A stretch of DNA of 64,000 bases from CAVXNB01 sp963763085 (GCA_963763085.1 CAVXNB010000001.1:1116001-1180000); one strand, 5' to 3'; counted from the first letter of the stretch, positions 34,459 to 44,099 are shown. Translations and numbers: made by a program. Notes: generated by a model from the sequence alone, not told the origin.

Positions 34459-36253
34459 TTTTGTGGAAATTGGAATGTGCCAAGGCGCTTCGGCCGCTGG
34501 CGGAGGCCGGGGCTCCCTCGGCCGCTAGCAGAGGCCAAGGGGCCTCGGCCGGTGGCAGAGGCCGGGGCGGCCGGCACGATGACCGAGACCGACTGCGCCG
34601 GCATCGTGTAGCCGAACGTGTCGACGGCCGTTGCCCGCAGGCCGGCGGCACGTCTCGGAGCCGAGCCGGCGCTCGTTAGCGTCCACACCGCTGCGGCCGT
34701 GAACTTCGGACCCCCGAGAATCTTGAGCGTGGCCCGGTCAGGTTGCAGATGCTTGTTTATGAGGACGATGACGACGTGCCCCGTGTGGGCGTGCTCGACC
34801 GAGCCGTAGACCGAGGTCTCCTGCGGGGCGCTCGTCGAGGCCTTGACCTCTGTGTCGCCGAAGGCGGCGCCGTGGCCGTTGTAGTTGCGGTACATGGCGA
34901 AGGCTCCGTAGTCGTAGCTGCTGTCCTCGGCCAGCGGCCACAGCGCCGCCGCGTGTACCCCGTAACGTCCGAAGATCCCGAGCACGTCGGCGGTCGCGAT
35001 CCCGCCGCTGATCGACTGGCCGCCGCCGTAGTTCCACTCCGAGAAGTCGAGGGACATCCCCGGGTTGTCCTTCGAGATCAGCCCCTCGATCCTGGGGATG
35101 AGGTCGATGCCCTTGTTGTTCAGGGTATCGGCAGTGATCCAGCTCTTCTCGACGTACGAGGGATCCCACAGCGACCGGGGCGCTTGCTCTCGAGCGGCGA
35201 CGACGGCCGGCGTCGTCTCGGTGCCCGTCACCCTGACCCCGCCGCCGGTGGCCTCCGGATACCAGTGGAGGTCGAGGTCGTTCACGAGACGCATCTTCGC
35301 CTTGGCGTCGGCTGCCCTCACCTGTCGCAGGTACCAAGCGAGGAAGTTCCCGTCCTTGCCCGAGTCCGGAGCGTTCTGGAGGGTCTCGTAGCCTTCCCAT
35401 CCGTAGCTCACCGGGCCCGTGACGAGCGCCGTCGGCCAGACCTTCTTGATCGCCCTCGCGTATTCGAGGTCTCGGGAGAGGAGCTCCGCGTAGGTGACCG
35501 GTTTCGGATGGACTTCGGGATGGGTCGACGACCAAAGGTCCGGCTCGTTGTCGAGCGAGAACATCACGTGGGCTCCGGGCACCGCCTTCTTGAGCCAATA
35601 GACGAACTGGTTCTGATACACGTAGGCGTCGTCGACGACCGGCTTTGTGGTCAGCTTCGCCGGATCGGTGGGCCGGTTCATCTTGAACTTGGTCTTCAGG
35701 AAGTTCGGGTAATTGAAGACATCACCCCCGGTCTCGTCGGCCGCGACGTAGTCGACGATCGGGACCGTGACGAGTGCCGTAGCTCCCGTCCTCTTGGCGG
35801 CTTCCACCGTGGGCTCGACGGCCGCGCCGGGCTTCTTCGACGGTGTCAGAAAGTCGTCGTTCTCGTAGTTGTAGTCGGAGCCGGCGTTCGAGGCGTTGTT
35901 CTCCCAGTTGTACGCCGTCCAGCGATCGCCACCGAGGCGGAGGAGACCGGGCCTTGTCTCGGAGAGGAGCGAAGAAAAGCCCGAGCCTGGTGAGTCGTCG
36001 GCGTTCAGGCCGTAGATCAAGGGCGAGATCGGGCCGACGATCGACTTCGTGTTGACGACGAAGGACACCGGCGCCGGAGCGTCGACAGCAAGGGCGGCGT
36101 CGGCCGGCGGGCCGTGCAGGGCGTCCGCCGGCGTGCCGTGCAGCGGCGCCCGCCGGCGGTGCCGTGCAGCGCGCCCGCCGTGAGGGGAAGGCTCGCCGAC
36201 CCGAGCGCGAGAAGAGCGAGCGTCCTCCGGACGCGGCGACCGCTGGTCCTCAG
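34434..36253 (-). CDS. Glycoside hydrolase family 44-like secreted enzyme; 5' end damaged or misread
   Basis: The catalytic region starts near 36080 with VNTKSIVGPISPLIYGLNAD. The acid/base Glu is in MFSLDNEPDLWSS and the nucleophile Glu in SLDFSEWNYGGGQSISGG, both GH44 hallmarks. GH44 enzymes cleave beta-1,4-glucans such as cellulose or xyloglucan. A signal-like sequence (RRTLALLALGSASLPLTAGA) near 36230-36165 is in another frame. A tandem repeat (ALHGxPAD units, about 36105-36180) separates the two, so an indel in that repeat probably shifted the frame. No clear start codon is visible; the coordinate marks the first possible codon after the upstream gene. The C-terminal 35 residues come from gap repeat DNA and the palindromic element. 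Confidence 0.7.
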
Positions 36254-37518
36254 ATGCCGAAGTCCCAGGACGAGCCGCCCTCGTAGTGGCGCACGACATT
36301 CTTGGCAATGAGGATCCGGTGAACTTCGTCCGGTCCGTCCGCCAGTCGAAGGATCCGTGCCGCCAGGTACATCTGAGCCAACGGCAGATCATTCGTGACG
36401 CCGGCGCCGCCCCAGACCTGGATCGCCCGGTCGACGACTCGGTGGAAGGCGGCCGGGACGAAGACCTTGATGGCAGAGATGGCCGTTCTCGCCTGGGTGT
36501 CATTGTTCGCCACCTTCTCGGCAGCGTTGATGGTCATGAGCCGGGACGCCTGGATGTCCATGAGGCTGTCGGCGATGAACCCCTGCACGAACTCCTTGTC
36601 CTTGAGGAGCCCGCCGTGCACTTCCCGGGTGAGCGATCGCTCGACCATGAGGTCGAAGGCGCGCCACATCTGACCGATCGAATTCATGCAGTGGTAGACA
36701 CGGCCGGCGCCGAGGCGGTCCTGCGCCGCCTGATGGCCTTGTCCGACCAGGCCGAGCGTGTTCGCCACCGGCACGCGCACGTCCTCGTAAAGAACCTCGC
36801 AGTGGTCGGACTTCGAGCGCCCGAAGATCCCGATGCCGCGGACGATTCTCACGCCCGCGGTCTCGGTCGGGACGATGATCTGGGTCATCTGACCGGGCTT
36901 GCCGAGCTCGCCAGTCGGGTCGTTGGCCCGGCACATCACGATGAAGAAGTCGGCAGCTATCCCGTTCGAGGTGAACCACTTGTGGCCGTTTATCACCCAG
37001 TCGTCGCCGACCCGGACCGCCTCGGTCTTGATCGAGCGAGGGTCCGACCCGGCGTTGTCGGGCTCGGTCATCGAGAAGCCCGACTCCATGCGGCCGTCGA
37101 TGAGCGGCAGGAGCCACTTCTGTTTCTGTTCCTCGGTGCCGTACTTCACGAGAATCGTGGCGTTACCCGAATTCGGTGCCGCGATGCCGAAGAGCGCCGG
37201 CGCTCCGGTCGCGTAGGCGAGCACTTCGTACATGTAGGCGAGGGAGAGAAAGTCAAGTCCCATCCCGCCGTACTCCTTGGGAAGATGCGGTGCCCACAGG
37301 CCAGCCTCGTTGACCTTGGCCTTGATCTCCTCGCGGAGCAGGATCGTCTGGCGCCGGCGGTGCTCCCGCTCGCCTTCCTCCAGGTCGAAGCCCCGGAGCG
37401 ACTCCCACAATTGCTCCTCGTTCGGGAGGACCTCGGCGTTGATGAAATCCGCCGTCCGACGGCGGATCGCATTGATGTTGGGATCAAGACCCGGAATGTC
37501 CGAGACACTTATGGGCAT
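36250..37518 (-). CDS. Acyl-CoA dehydrogenase
   Basis: A 422-residue FAD enzyme. It has LPKEYGGMGLDFLSLAYMYE, the flavin/substrate motif SGFSMTEPDNAGSDPRSIKT, and HKWFTSNGIAADFFIVMCRA. The C-terminal motif is QVWGGAGVTNDLPLAQMYLA followed by RILRLADGPDEVHR. It oxidises acyl-CoA to enoyl-CoA. It is longer at the N-terminus than short-chain types. It lies downstream of the solute-binding protein gene on the same strand and touches the GH44 locus. Confidence 0.9.
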   Translation of the reverse strand: MPISVSDIPGLDPNINAIRRRTADFINAEVLPNEEQLWESLRGFDLEEGEREHRRRQTILLREEIKAKVNEAGLWAPHLPKEYGGMGLDFLSLAYMYEVLAYATGAPALFGIAAPNSGNATILVKYGTEEQKQKWLLPLIDGRMESGFSMTEPDNAGSDPRSIKTEAVRVGDDWVINGHKWFTSNGIAADFFIVMCRANDPTGELGKPGQMTQIIVPTETAGVRIVRGIGIFGRSKSDHCEVLYEDVRVPVANTLGLVGQGHQAAQDRLGAGRVYHCMNSIGQMWRAFDLMVERSLTREVHGGLLKDKEFVQGFIADSLMDIQASRLMTINAAEKVANNDTQARTAISAIKVFVPAAFHRVVDRAIQVWGGAGVTNDLPLAQMYLAARILRLADGPDEVHRILIAKNVVRHYEGGSSWDFGI

Positions 37519-37569
37519 CGCCCATCTCCTTCGGCCGGCGCAACGACTGCTCCCGTCACCCCGAATTGG

Positions 37570-39189
37570 TCAGTCGAACCACATCTCCTTGAAGTTGAAG
37601 AAGCCGAAGGGCACACCCAGCCGCGACTCCTTCACGCCATTGAGCTTGTTCGAGTAGCCGTCGATGGTCGGCGAGAAATACGGAATGATGTAACCGCTCG
37701 TGTCGAAGAACAGTCGCTGCATGTCGAGCGCAATCTCTTTCCGCTTCGACTCGTCGACGGTTCGCAAGGCCTCCGCGTACCACTTCAGGTATTGCGGGTT
37801 CTCGTAGTGAGTCTCGTTGTAACCGGAAGTCGGCAGATTCGCCAGCCCGACCTGTGGAAAGTAAGGGTCGAAGTACCAGTAGTCCTGGGCGAAGATCCAC
37901 TTGAGGTAATTCGATCCATAGAACTCGGTGACCGTGACCTCGCGGAGGTTCACCGTCACGCCGGCGCCTGCCGCCTGCTTGGCGAACACCTGAGCGGTGT
38001 CGATGACACCCTGCGCCAGGTCGGCAGTCACCAGCTCGATCGTCATATTTTCCTGGCCGGCCTTCTTGAGCAGGAACTTGGCCTTGTCGAGATCCTGCGT
38101 CCGTTGGGGGATCGAGCTTGCGTAGACAGGATCCCAGATGCTGAAAAGATCGTTGCCGACCAGTCCATGGCCACCGAAGACCAGGTCGAGCATCTCCTGG
38201 CGATCAGGGATAAGTCGAAACGCCTGCGCGACCCGGACGTCGTTGAACGGTGCGGTGTCGACCCTCATGGTGAACGGGTTCCACCCACCTCCATTTGCGG
38301 TCGACACGTTCATCCCGCCGTGCTTCACCGCTTCGATGCTCTGGTACGAAAGAAGGTCGATGACATCGACCTGGCCGGCCAACAACGCACTGATTTGCGT
38401 GTTCTCGTCAGCGAAATCGTTGATCAGCAGACTGTCGGCATAGGGCAGACCCGTCTGCCAATAGTTGGGATTCCGCTTGAACAGGCTCTGCTGGCCCGGA
38501 GTGAAGCTCTCGTACATGAAGGGGCCCGTCCCGACGGGATGCTTCGGGTCGAATCCGACCGGGATGACGTTATAGGTGTAGTTCACCAGCGTGTCCTCGA
38601 GCGTCGCAAACGGCGTGTGGCAGGGCACCACGACGGTGTACTTGTCGACGGCCCGTACGCCGGCGAGATCGACCGGTTGCAACGACACCGCACCGATCGC
38701 CGGGAGCTTCGGGTTCAAGATGTACTGGAACATGTAGACGACGTCCTCGGCGGTGAGCTCCTTACCGTTGTGGAAGGTCACCCCCTGCTTCACCCGAATC
38801 GTCCAGGACGTGGCCTTCGAGTTGGGCGTGATCTCCTCCGCCAGCACCAGCGTGTTGTGGGCATTCTGGTCGAAGCCGACGAGCGGATCGTACAGCTGGG
38901 CGCACCTCGCGTAGTCGACGTTGTTGAGCTGGTTCTCACCGTCGAGGGTATCGCTGGAAGTCCCGCCGGAGAGGCCTGCCCTGAGCTGGCCGCCGTGCTT
39001 GGGCTTCTTGAGGCTGCTGGTGGTCGTCGGCGGCGTCGGCGTGGACGACGCCCCGCACGCGGCCAGGACGGAACCGGCCCCGATGGCGGCTCCGGCACCG
39101 GCGAGCGATCCGAGGAACTGCCGGCGACTCAGACTCCGCGGTCCCTCGTCCTCCGGAGGCGTGGGGTCCGCGTCTCGTCGGATGCTCAT
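37570..39189 (-). CDS. Family 5 ABC solute-binding lipoprotein
   Basis: The 539-residue protein has a twin-arginine motif (SLSRRQFLGSLAGAGAAIGA) ending in a lipobox (VLAAC), so it is exported folded and lipid-anchored. Typical family 5 segments are YARCAQLYDPLVGFD, WTIRVKQGVTFHNGKELTAE, PVGTGPFMYESFTPGQQ and NPNYWQTGLPYADSL. These proteins bring peptides, nickel, opines or other compounds to ABC importers; no permease or ATPase gene is nearby. The neighbouring oxidoreductase suggests an amine or related ligand, but that is inference. Confidence 0.88.
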   Translation of the reverse strand: MSIRRDADPTPPEDEGPRSLSRRQFLGSLAGAGAAIGAGSVLAACGASSTPTPPTTTSSLKKPKHGGQLRAGLSGGTSSDTLDGENQLNNVDYARCAQLYDPLVGFDQNAHNTLVLAEEITPNSKATSWTIRVKQGVTFHNGKELTAEDVVYMFQYILNPKLPAIGAVSLQPVDLAGVRAVDKYTVVVPCHTPFATLEDTLVNYTYNVIPVGFDPKHPVGTGPFMYESFTPGQQSLFKRNPNYWQTGLPYADSLLINDFADENTQISALLAGQVDVIDLLSYQSIEAVKHGGMNVSTANGGGWNPFTMRVDTAPFNDVRVAQAFRLIPDRQEMLDLVFGGHGLVGNDLFSIWDPVYASSIPQRTQDLDKAKFLLKKAGQENMTIELVTADLAQGVIDTAQVFAKQAAGAGVTVNLREVTVTEFYGSNYLKWIFAQDYWYFDPYFPQVGLANLPTSGYNETHYENPQYLKWYAEALRTVDESKRKEIALDMQRLFFDTSGYIIPYFSPTIDGYSNKLNGVKESRLGVPFGFFNFKEMWFD

Positions 39190-39295
39190 ATTCCGTTCCC
39201 CCTTCGATCATTTTCGCCGCCGATCCCCATACGATTTCGGCCGGCGGCCCGCCGACCCTATCTTCGCATCAACCGGGAGGGAACGTGTGCCTCCC

Positions 39296-41377
39296 CTAAA
39301 CTGCAGCCTCCTCACGTAGGTACGGGCGCGGCAGGGCTGGGCTCTCGGAGTCGATCTCGCGGGCGAGGCGATGGCCGTCGAAGATCGCGTCCGCCAAAAG
39401 ACGCGGCGCTACGCAATCTCCGATCGTGTGTACAGCCTGAATCCCCGCTTCGCGGAGCCGTGACGGGTCGGACACGATCTGGGAATAGAGCGCGTCGTCG
39501 GACACTCGCTGAGTCACCAGCACGACGGCGTCTGCCTCGAGCTCGACCGGGTCGCCGAACTCGTCCTCGCCAACCGCTCCCCCGTCTTCGAGTCTGAGCA
39601 GCCGCACAGCGCGGTGGAAACGAACCCCGAGGTCGTGAAGCCGCTGCCGCAACATCGGGCCTTCCAGAGTCTCGGTGCAGAGGGGAGCCACCTGTTCGAA
39701 ACACGTGACGAGGTCAACGGTGTGCCCCTCGGCGCTCAAGCGTTCCGCGACGCTCGGCCCGACGTAGTAGCCGTCGCAGTCGTAGACAAGGACTCTTCGC
39801 CCCGGGACCGCCTTGCCCTCGAGAAGGATCTGCTCCGGCGTCAGGCAATTGGGCTTCTCTGCGTCCGCTCCAGGGATCGGCGCGCGGGTCGCACAGTTGA
39901 GCCCGTCCGTCGACCAGCTGGATCCGGTAGCGATGACCACAAGATCGGCTCCGTACTCGAGCACGTCTGCGCAGTCCACCGTCTTGCCGGTGATCAGTTC
40001 GACGTTCTTGAGCTTGTCGATTTGGATCCGTCGATAATTCGTGATCCTCGACCACTCTCCGAGCCCTGGAAGCTGAGAGATCCAGCGCACACAACCGCCC
40101 ATCTCGGAGCTGGCTTCGACGAGGTGGACTCTGACCATCTCCCGTTTCCCCAGGACCGTCGCACACTCCATGCCGGCCGGCCCCGCACCGACGATCAATA
40201 CGTCCTTGTCCGCGTTCGCGGCCCTCGAGAAGACCTCCGGGTGCCAGCCCCTGCGGTACTCCTCTCCAGCGGTTGCATTCTGTGTGCAGCCGAGGTGGCC
40301 GCCCCACGCAGCCCGACTGGTGCAGGCGTTGCAACCTATGCACTCGCGAATCTCGTCGAAGCGGCCTTCCGCGATCTTCTTCGGGAGAAACGGATCGGCG
40401 ATCGACGGCCGGGCTGCTCCGATGATGTCCTGACAACCGCTCGCCACGATGTCGACCATCAGATCCGGATTCACGAGCCGCCCGACACCCACGATCGGCT
40501 TGCTCGTGCTCTCGCGCAGGCGCCGAGTCCACTCGAACTGGTAGCCCTCCTTGAAGAAACGTGATGCGCCAGAATCCTTTGACCATTCGGCGATTCCACC
40601 GACCTGCAGGTCCCAAAGGTCGACGAACTCGTCCGCCATCGCCACGAATCCGAGAGCGTCGTCGATGGCCACGCTGGGGCTGCCCGGCGAGTCAGCCGAC
40701 AGACGGACGGCAATCGCGCAGTCGCGGCCCACGGCCGTTCTGACCCGCTCGAGCGTCTCGAGCCAGAGCCGAGCACGATTCTCCAACGAGCCGCCGTACT
40801 CGTCGTTGCGCCGGTTGTAGAAAGGCGACAAGAACTGGCCGAGTAGGTACGTGTGGCCGCCGTACACGTAGACGATGTCGAACCCGGCCTGCCTGGCCCT
40901 TTCGGCCGCGGCCACCCAGTCCTGTGTGACTCGCTCGATGTCCTCCCGATCCATGGCCTTCGGGACCGACATCGCAGGCAGCGCGAAGTCGCCGCCGAGC
41001 TGCGACGGCCCGACAGCAGGCACGCGAGTCTCCCGTCGTTCGGCGTGAACTCCGCCGTGGTGCAGTTCCACGCCGGCGAGTGCCCCGTGCGCGTGCGCCT
41101 CGTCACACATCAATGCCAGGGCCTTAACATCACCGTCGTCCCACAACCTGGCGGCAGGATACGGGGCCTCGTCCGACTCCGGGCTTATGGCACAGAACTC
41201 CGTGCAGACCGCGCCCCAACCTCCTTCGGCTTTCACGCTGCGGTGCCGTGCTTGCGACCAGGGTTTCGCACGACCGAACCCCGTGCAGTGCGGTACTTGA
41301 TAGAACCGGTTCTTCAGCGTCTTAGGCCCAATGGCGATTGGCTCGAACAAGATGTCGTACTTGTTGCTGCGAGGCAC
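39296..41377 (-). CDS. Trimethylamine dehydrogenase-like flavoprotein
   Basis: The 693-residue protein has an FMN barrel, a 4Fe-4S site and an FAD/ADP-binding part. NRFYQVPHCTGFG contains the Cys used for covalent FMN in trimethylamine dehydrogenase. VYVYGGHTYL keeps the active-site Tyr and His. Cluster ligands are in ECIGCNACTS and the later GCTQNATAGEEYRRGWHPE. The nucleotide site is LIVGAGPAGMECATVLG. From memory of the TMADH sequence, two of the three aromatic cage residues differ here: the Tyr is Phe in TEFCAISPES, and the Trp after the third cluster Cys is Ala in CTSRAAWGG. So an amine other than trimethylamine, or another substrate, is likely. Confidence 0.85.
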   Translation of the reverse strand: MPRSNKYDILFEPIAIGPKTLKNRFYQVPHCTGFGRAKPWSQARHRSVKAEGGWGAVCTEFCAISPESDEAPYPAARLWDDGDVKALALMCDEAHAHGALAGVELHHGGVHAERRETRVPAVGPSQLGGDFALPAMSVPKAMDREDIERVTQDWVAAAERARQAGFDIVYVYGGHTYLLGQFLSPFYNRRNDEYGGSLENRARLWLETLERVRTAVGRDCAIAVRLSADSPGSPSVAIDDALGFVAMADEFVDLWDLQVGGIAEWSKDSGASRFFKEGYQFEWTRRLRESTSKPIVGVGRLVNPDLMVDIVASGCQDIIGAARPSIADPFLPKKIAEGRFDEIRECIGCNACTSRAAWGGHLGCTQNATAGEEYRRGWHPEVFSRAANADKDVLIVGAGPAGMECATVLGKREMVRVHLVEASSEMGGCVRWISQLPGLGEWSRITNYRRIQIDKLKNVELITGKTVDCADVLEYGADLVVIATGSSWSTDGLNCATRAPIPGADAEKPNCLTPEQILLEGKAVPGRRVLVYDCDGYYVGPSVAERLSAEGHTVDLVTCFEQVAPLCTETLEGPMLRQRLHDLGVRFHRAVRLLRLEDGGAVGEDEFGDPVELEADAVVLVTQRVSDDALYSQIVSDPSRLREAGIQAVHTIGDCVAPRLLADAIFDGHRLAREIDSESPALPRPYLREEAAV

Positions 41378-41677
41378 GTCTCCCCCTTCTCACTCGCCAC
41401 GGCCAGTCCAAGCCAAGGCGCTACTTCACAAAATCGCAATCTCCTTGCCTGCAGGTCGTCGCCGTTTCCGCGCTTTGAGCCTCGCAGGGTTGTCCTACAT
41501 TTGAATGTCAGCGTCCTCCGGAGTCCCCTTCCCCCTGGGGCCGGAGGACGTTGCCGCGCTCGTGGACCGACCCGGGGACCCGCATTGGCCGGCCGGGAGG
41601 CGTGCACGCGGCGCGCTCCCGTAGGTGGCGAGACCCCGGGCTGACTAGCTAGCCGAGCTAGCCGAACTAGCCGAGCC
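41378..41677. other. Gap with inverted repeat and short tandem repeat
   Basis: CGTCCTCCGG (41512-41521) and CCGGAGGACG (41541-41550) form a ten-pair stem with a 19-base loop. At about 41643-41675 a CTAGCCGAG unit is repeated three to four times just after the VOC gene end. No gene is seen. The region near 41378-41430 is the promoter side of the TMADH-like gene. Confidence 0.55.
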
Positions 41678-42175
41678 TTAAACCCTGTCGCCAGCCGCGG
41701 GGTCCGCCGGGGCGATCATAAGTCCTGCGTGCCGGATATGGCGAGCCGTTTCTTCGGAGGCTCCGAGCGTGCCTACGACGCCGGGCGGCGCGAAGAACTC
41801 AAGGGCGATGTTGTCCGGGTCCCGAAATGACAGACCCGACCCGTAGGGTGCGTCGACGATCCCCCCGTGAGCGATTCCGAGTTCGTCGAGACGCGCCGCC
41901 CACGCCTCCAACTCCCCCCGATTCGTGCAACCGAAGGCAAGATGGTCGAGCCCAGGCCGGAACTCTCGAAACGCCTCGGTGCTGTCCATGTGCGGATGCT
42001 GGTGGATGCCCAGCAAGGTGCCACCGGTCAACCAGACGACGTGGTGGAACGAACCCGTGTCCTCGTCGAGCACCGGCGGTGCATCGATCAACCGCCCGTA
42101 CCATTCGCGGCTGCGGTCAAGATCGCTGACCGTGACCGCGACGTGCGTGATAGCTGGGAACTCTGGCAACTGCAT
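41678..42175 (-). CDS. VOC (glyoxalase-like) protein
   Basis: The 165-residue protein has two beta-alpha-beta-beta-beta modules. The first is THVAVTVSDLDRSREWYGRL and the second HLAFGCTNRGELEAWAARLD. The metal-site residues His (ITHVAV), His/Glu (LDHLAF) and Glu (NIALEFFAPPG) fit the VOC pattern, and LSFRDPDNIALEFF is the usual C-terminal motif. Function ranges from glyoxalase to dioxygenase or resistance, so the substrate is open. It precedes the deaminase/kynureninase region. Confidence 0.82.
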   Translation of the reverse strand: MQLPEFPAITHVAVTVSDLDRSREWYGRLIDAPPVLDEDTGSFHHVVWLTGGTLLGIHQHPHMDSTEAFREFRPGLDHLAFGCTNRGELEAWAARLDELGIAHGGIVDAPYGSGLSFRDPDNIALEFFAPPGVVGTLGASEETARHIRHAGLMIAPADPAAGDRV

Positions 42176-42238
42176 CCCCTCCTCCTCGTGGGCTGCGTTC
42201 CCGCCGACGCGACCACCATCCTGGCCGCCGGCCGGACC

Positions 42239-42724
42239 TTAGCCCCAGTAGCCCTCGAAGACAGCCAACGCCTCGGAGACGAGAGCCGGCCCGACGACCT
42301 CCACGCTGCGCTGTCCGCGGGCGAGGACCTCGCGGCACGGCAGGTCCATCGTTGGGTTGTCCGGATGGTTGCCCGTGAGATCCTTCAGGTCGCGCTCGGT
42401 CAGACCGAAGACCACCCGTCCGATGCCGGCCCAGTAAATGGCGCCGGCACACATGGCACAGGGCTCTGCGCTCGAGTAGAGGGTGAATCGGTTGAGCTCG
42501 CGCGCCTCGTAACGTCGGGCGGCTGTGCCAGCGGCCCTCGCCTCGGCGTGGGCGGTGGGGTCGCGCGTGGGGAGGAGGGCTTGATTGCCCTGTTCGACGA
42601 CAACCTCGCCGGCCTCGTCGACGATGACGCACCCGAACGGGAGGTTGCCCTCCTCCTTCGCCCGGAGGGCTACGCGGAAGGCGGCGCGCAGATGACGCTG
42701 GTCGGTCTCGTTCAACGCTGTCAT
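42239..42724 (-). CDS. Nucleoside/guanine deaminase family protein
   Basis: ATG 42724 has AAGGA eight bases upstream, better than the ATG at 42733. The 161-residue protein has both zinc motifs of cytidine/guanine deaminases: TAHAEARAAG (His and catalytic Glu) and SSAEPCAMCAGAIYWAGI (two Cys). NLPFGCVIVD is the substrate-loop start. The family includes guanine deaminase and tRNA adenosine deaminase. The ending AVFEGYWG resembles the guanine deaminase side, but this is not certain. It is divergent from kynureninase. Confidence 0.85.
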   Translation of the reverse strand: MTALNETDQRHLRAAFRVALRAKEEGNLPFGCVIVDEAGEVVVEQGNQALLPTRDPTAHAEARAAGTAARRYEARELNRFTLYSSAEPCAMCAGAIYWAGIGRVVFGLTERDLKDLTGNHPDNPTMDLPCREVLARGQRSVEVVGPALVSEALAVFEGYWG

Positions 42725-42731
42725 GGTCGCC

Positions 42732-42831
42732 ATCCTTATCGGGGCGGGGCCGGCGCACCTTATCGGGGCTGGGCCAGCGCACCTTGTCGGGGCTGGGCCG
42801 GCGCATCCTGTCGGGGGTGGGCCGGCGCACC
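42732..42831. repeat. Tandem repeat, four 24-base units
   Basis: The unit CTTATCGGGGCTGGGCCGGC plus GCAC-type ends is repeated four times with small changes between the divergent deaminase and kynureninase genes. Read in the kynureninase frame it would encode LIGAGPAH repeats. It fills most of the shared promoter gap. Confidence 0.85.
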
Positions 42832-42851
42832 GCGTTGTAGCGTGGCTCGGC

Positions 42852-44081
42852 GTGGCCGCCTTCGCCTGGACCCGTGAGCGGTGCGAGGCCCTCGATGGGG
42901 GGGACCCGCTGGGGCGGGTGAGGGATCGTTTTGTGTTGACGCCCGGTGAGGTCTACCTGGACGGGAACTCGCTCGGCGCTCTGCCGCGTACCGTCCCGAC
43001 CCGGGCCGCCGAGGTACTCGAGCACGAGTGGGGCCAGAGCCTCGCTCGAAGCTGGCACGGCACCTGGTTCTCGGCGCCCGAGCGGGTCGGCGACAAGATC
43101 GCCCCGATCATCGGCGCGCTGCCGGGCGAGGTCATCGCCTGCGACTCGACGACGATCCTCCTCGCCAAGCTCCTCATCGCCGGCTTGTGGGCGCGCCCAG
43201 GGCGCAAGGTCGTGCTCACGACGCCGACGAATTTCCCGAGCGACCTCCACGCGGCCGGCGGCGTCGCTCGGCTCCTCGAGGGCGTCGAAGTGCGCCGCGT
43301 CGACCCGGCCGCCCTCAGCGGCGAACTGGATGAGAGCGTCGCCGTGCTGTACCTGACCCATGTCGATTTCCGCACTGGAGAGATGTTCGATCTCCCCGGG
43401 CTCACCGCCGCGGCGCACGAGGCCGGAGCCCTCACGCTCTGGGACCTGAGCCACTCGGCCGGCGCCGTCGACGTGGGTTGCGAGGCGCACGGGGTCGACC
43501 TCGCCGTCGGCTGTGGTTACAAGTACCTCAACGGAGGCCCCGGCGCGCCGGCGTTTCTGTACGTGCGTCAGGCGCTGCAGGAGTTCGTCCGCAACCCCCT
43601 GCCGGGCTGGCTGGGGACCGAGTCGCCGTTCGAGATGGCTCCTGACCACCGACCGGCTAGCGGCATCAGGCAATTCCTCACGTCCACTCCTTCGATTCTC
43701 GGCTTGAGCGTGCTCGAAACGGCGCTCGACTGCCGCGCAGACATCTCCAACGAGCAGGTGAGGACGAAGTCGGTTCAGCTCACCGAGCTGTTCATCGCTG
43801 CCCTCGAAGAGCGGCTTCCCGGTGTGTTCGAGCTCGCCTCGCCGCGCGATCCCGAGCGCCGCGGGTCACAGGTGTCGCTCCGTCACCCGCAGGCTCGGGC
43901 CATAGTCGGGGCCTTGGCCGACCGTGGCGTCCTCGGAGACTTTCGTATTCCCGACGTGTGCCGTTTCGGCTTCGCGCCCCTGTACGTGAGCTTCTCGGAC
44001 GCGTTCGCGGCCGCCGTGCAGCTCGCGAACGTGATGGAGTCCCGGTCGTTCCGGACGTTTCGGACGGCGGCCGAGTCCTGA
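42852..44081 (+). CDS. kynU: Kynureninase
   Basis: GTG 42852 starts a 409-residue PLP enzyme. Signatures are VYLDGNSLGALPRTVPTRA near the start, ACDSTTILLAKLLIAGLW, HVDFRTGEMFDLPGLTAAAH and the PLP Lys in GCGYKYLNGGPGAPAF. It cleaves kynurenine or hydroxykynurenine to anthranilate-type products and alanine in tryptophan breakdown. The frame is open upstream through the tandem repeat, but those repeat residues are unlike kynureninases, so the later start is chosen; the ribosome site is weak. No other kynurenine pathway gene is in the window. Confidence 0.88.
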   Translation: MAAFAWTRERCEALDGGDPLGRVRDRFVLTPGEVYLDGNSLGALPRTVPTRAAEVLEHEWGQSLARSWHGTWFSAPERVGDKIAPIIGALPGEVIACDSTTILLAKLLIAGLWARPGRKVVLTTPTNFPSDLHAAGGVARLLEGVEVRRVDPAALSGELDESVAVLYLTHVDFRTGEMFDLPGLTAAAHEAGALTLWDLSHSAGAVDVGCEAHGVDLAVGCGYKYLNGGPGAPAFLYVRQALQEFVRNPLPGWLGTESPFEMAPDHRPASGIRQFLTSTPSILGLSVLETALDCRADISNEQVRTKSVQLTELFIAALEERLPGVFELASPRDPERRGSQVSLRHPQARAIVGALADRGVLGDFRIPDVCRFGFAPLYVSFSDAFAAAVQLANVMESRSFRTFRTAAES

Positions 44082-44099
44082 GCTCCGAGGCTCGGGTGC

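Noticed and set aside
36254..36503. Upstream extension of the GH44 frame into the acyl-CoA dehydrogenase gene
   Set aside because: It overlaps a well-supported gene, has no coding character and no signal peptide.
39296..41377. Mycofactocin-system or dienoyl-CoA reductase assignment
   Set aside because: The iron-sulfur region CTQNATAGEEYRRGWHPE and the FMN-linking Cys fit trimethylamine dehydrogenase relatives better, and no mycofactocin genes are nearby.
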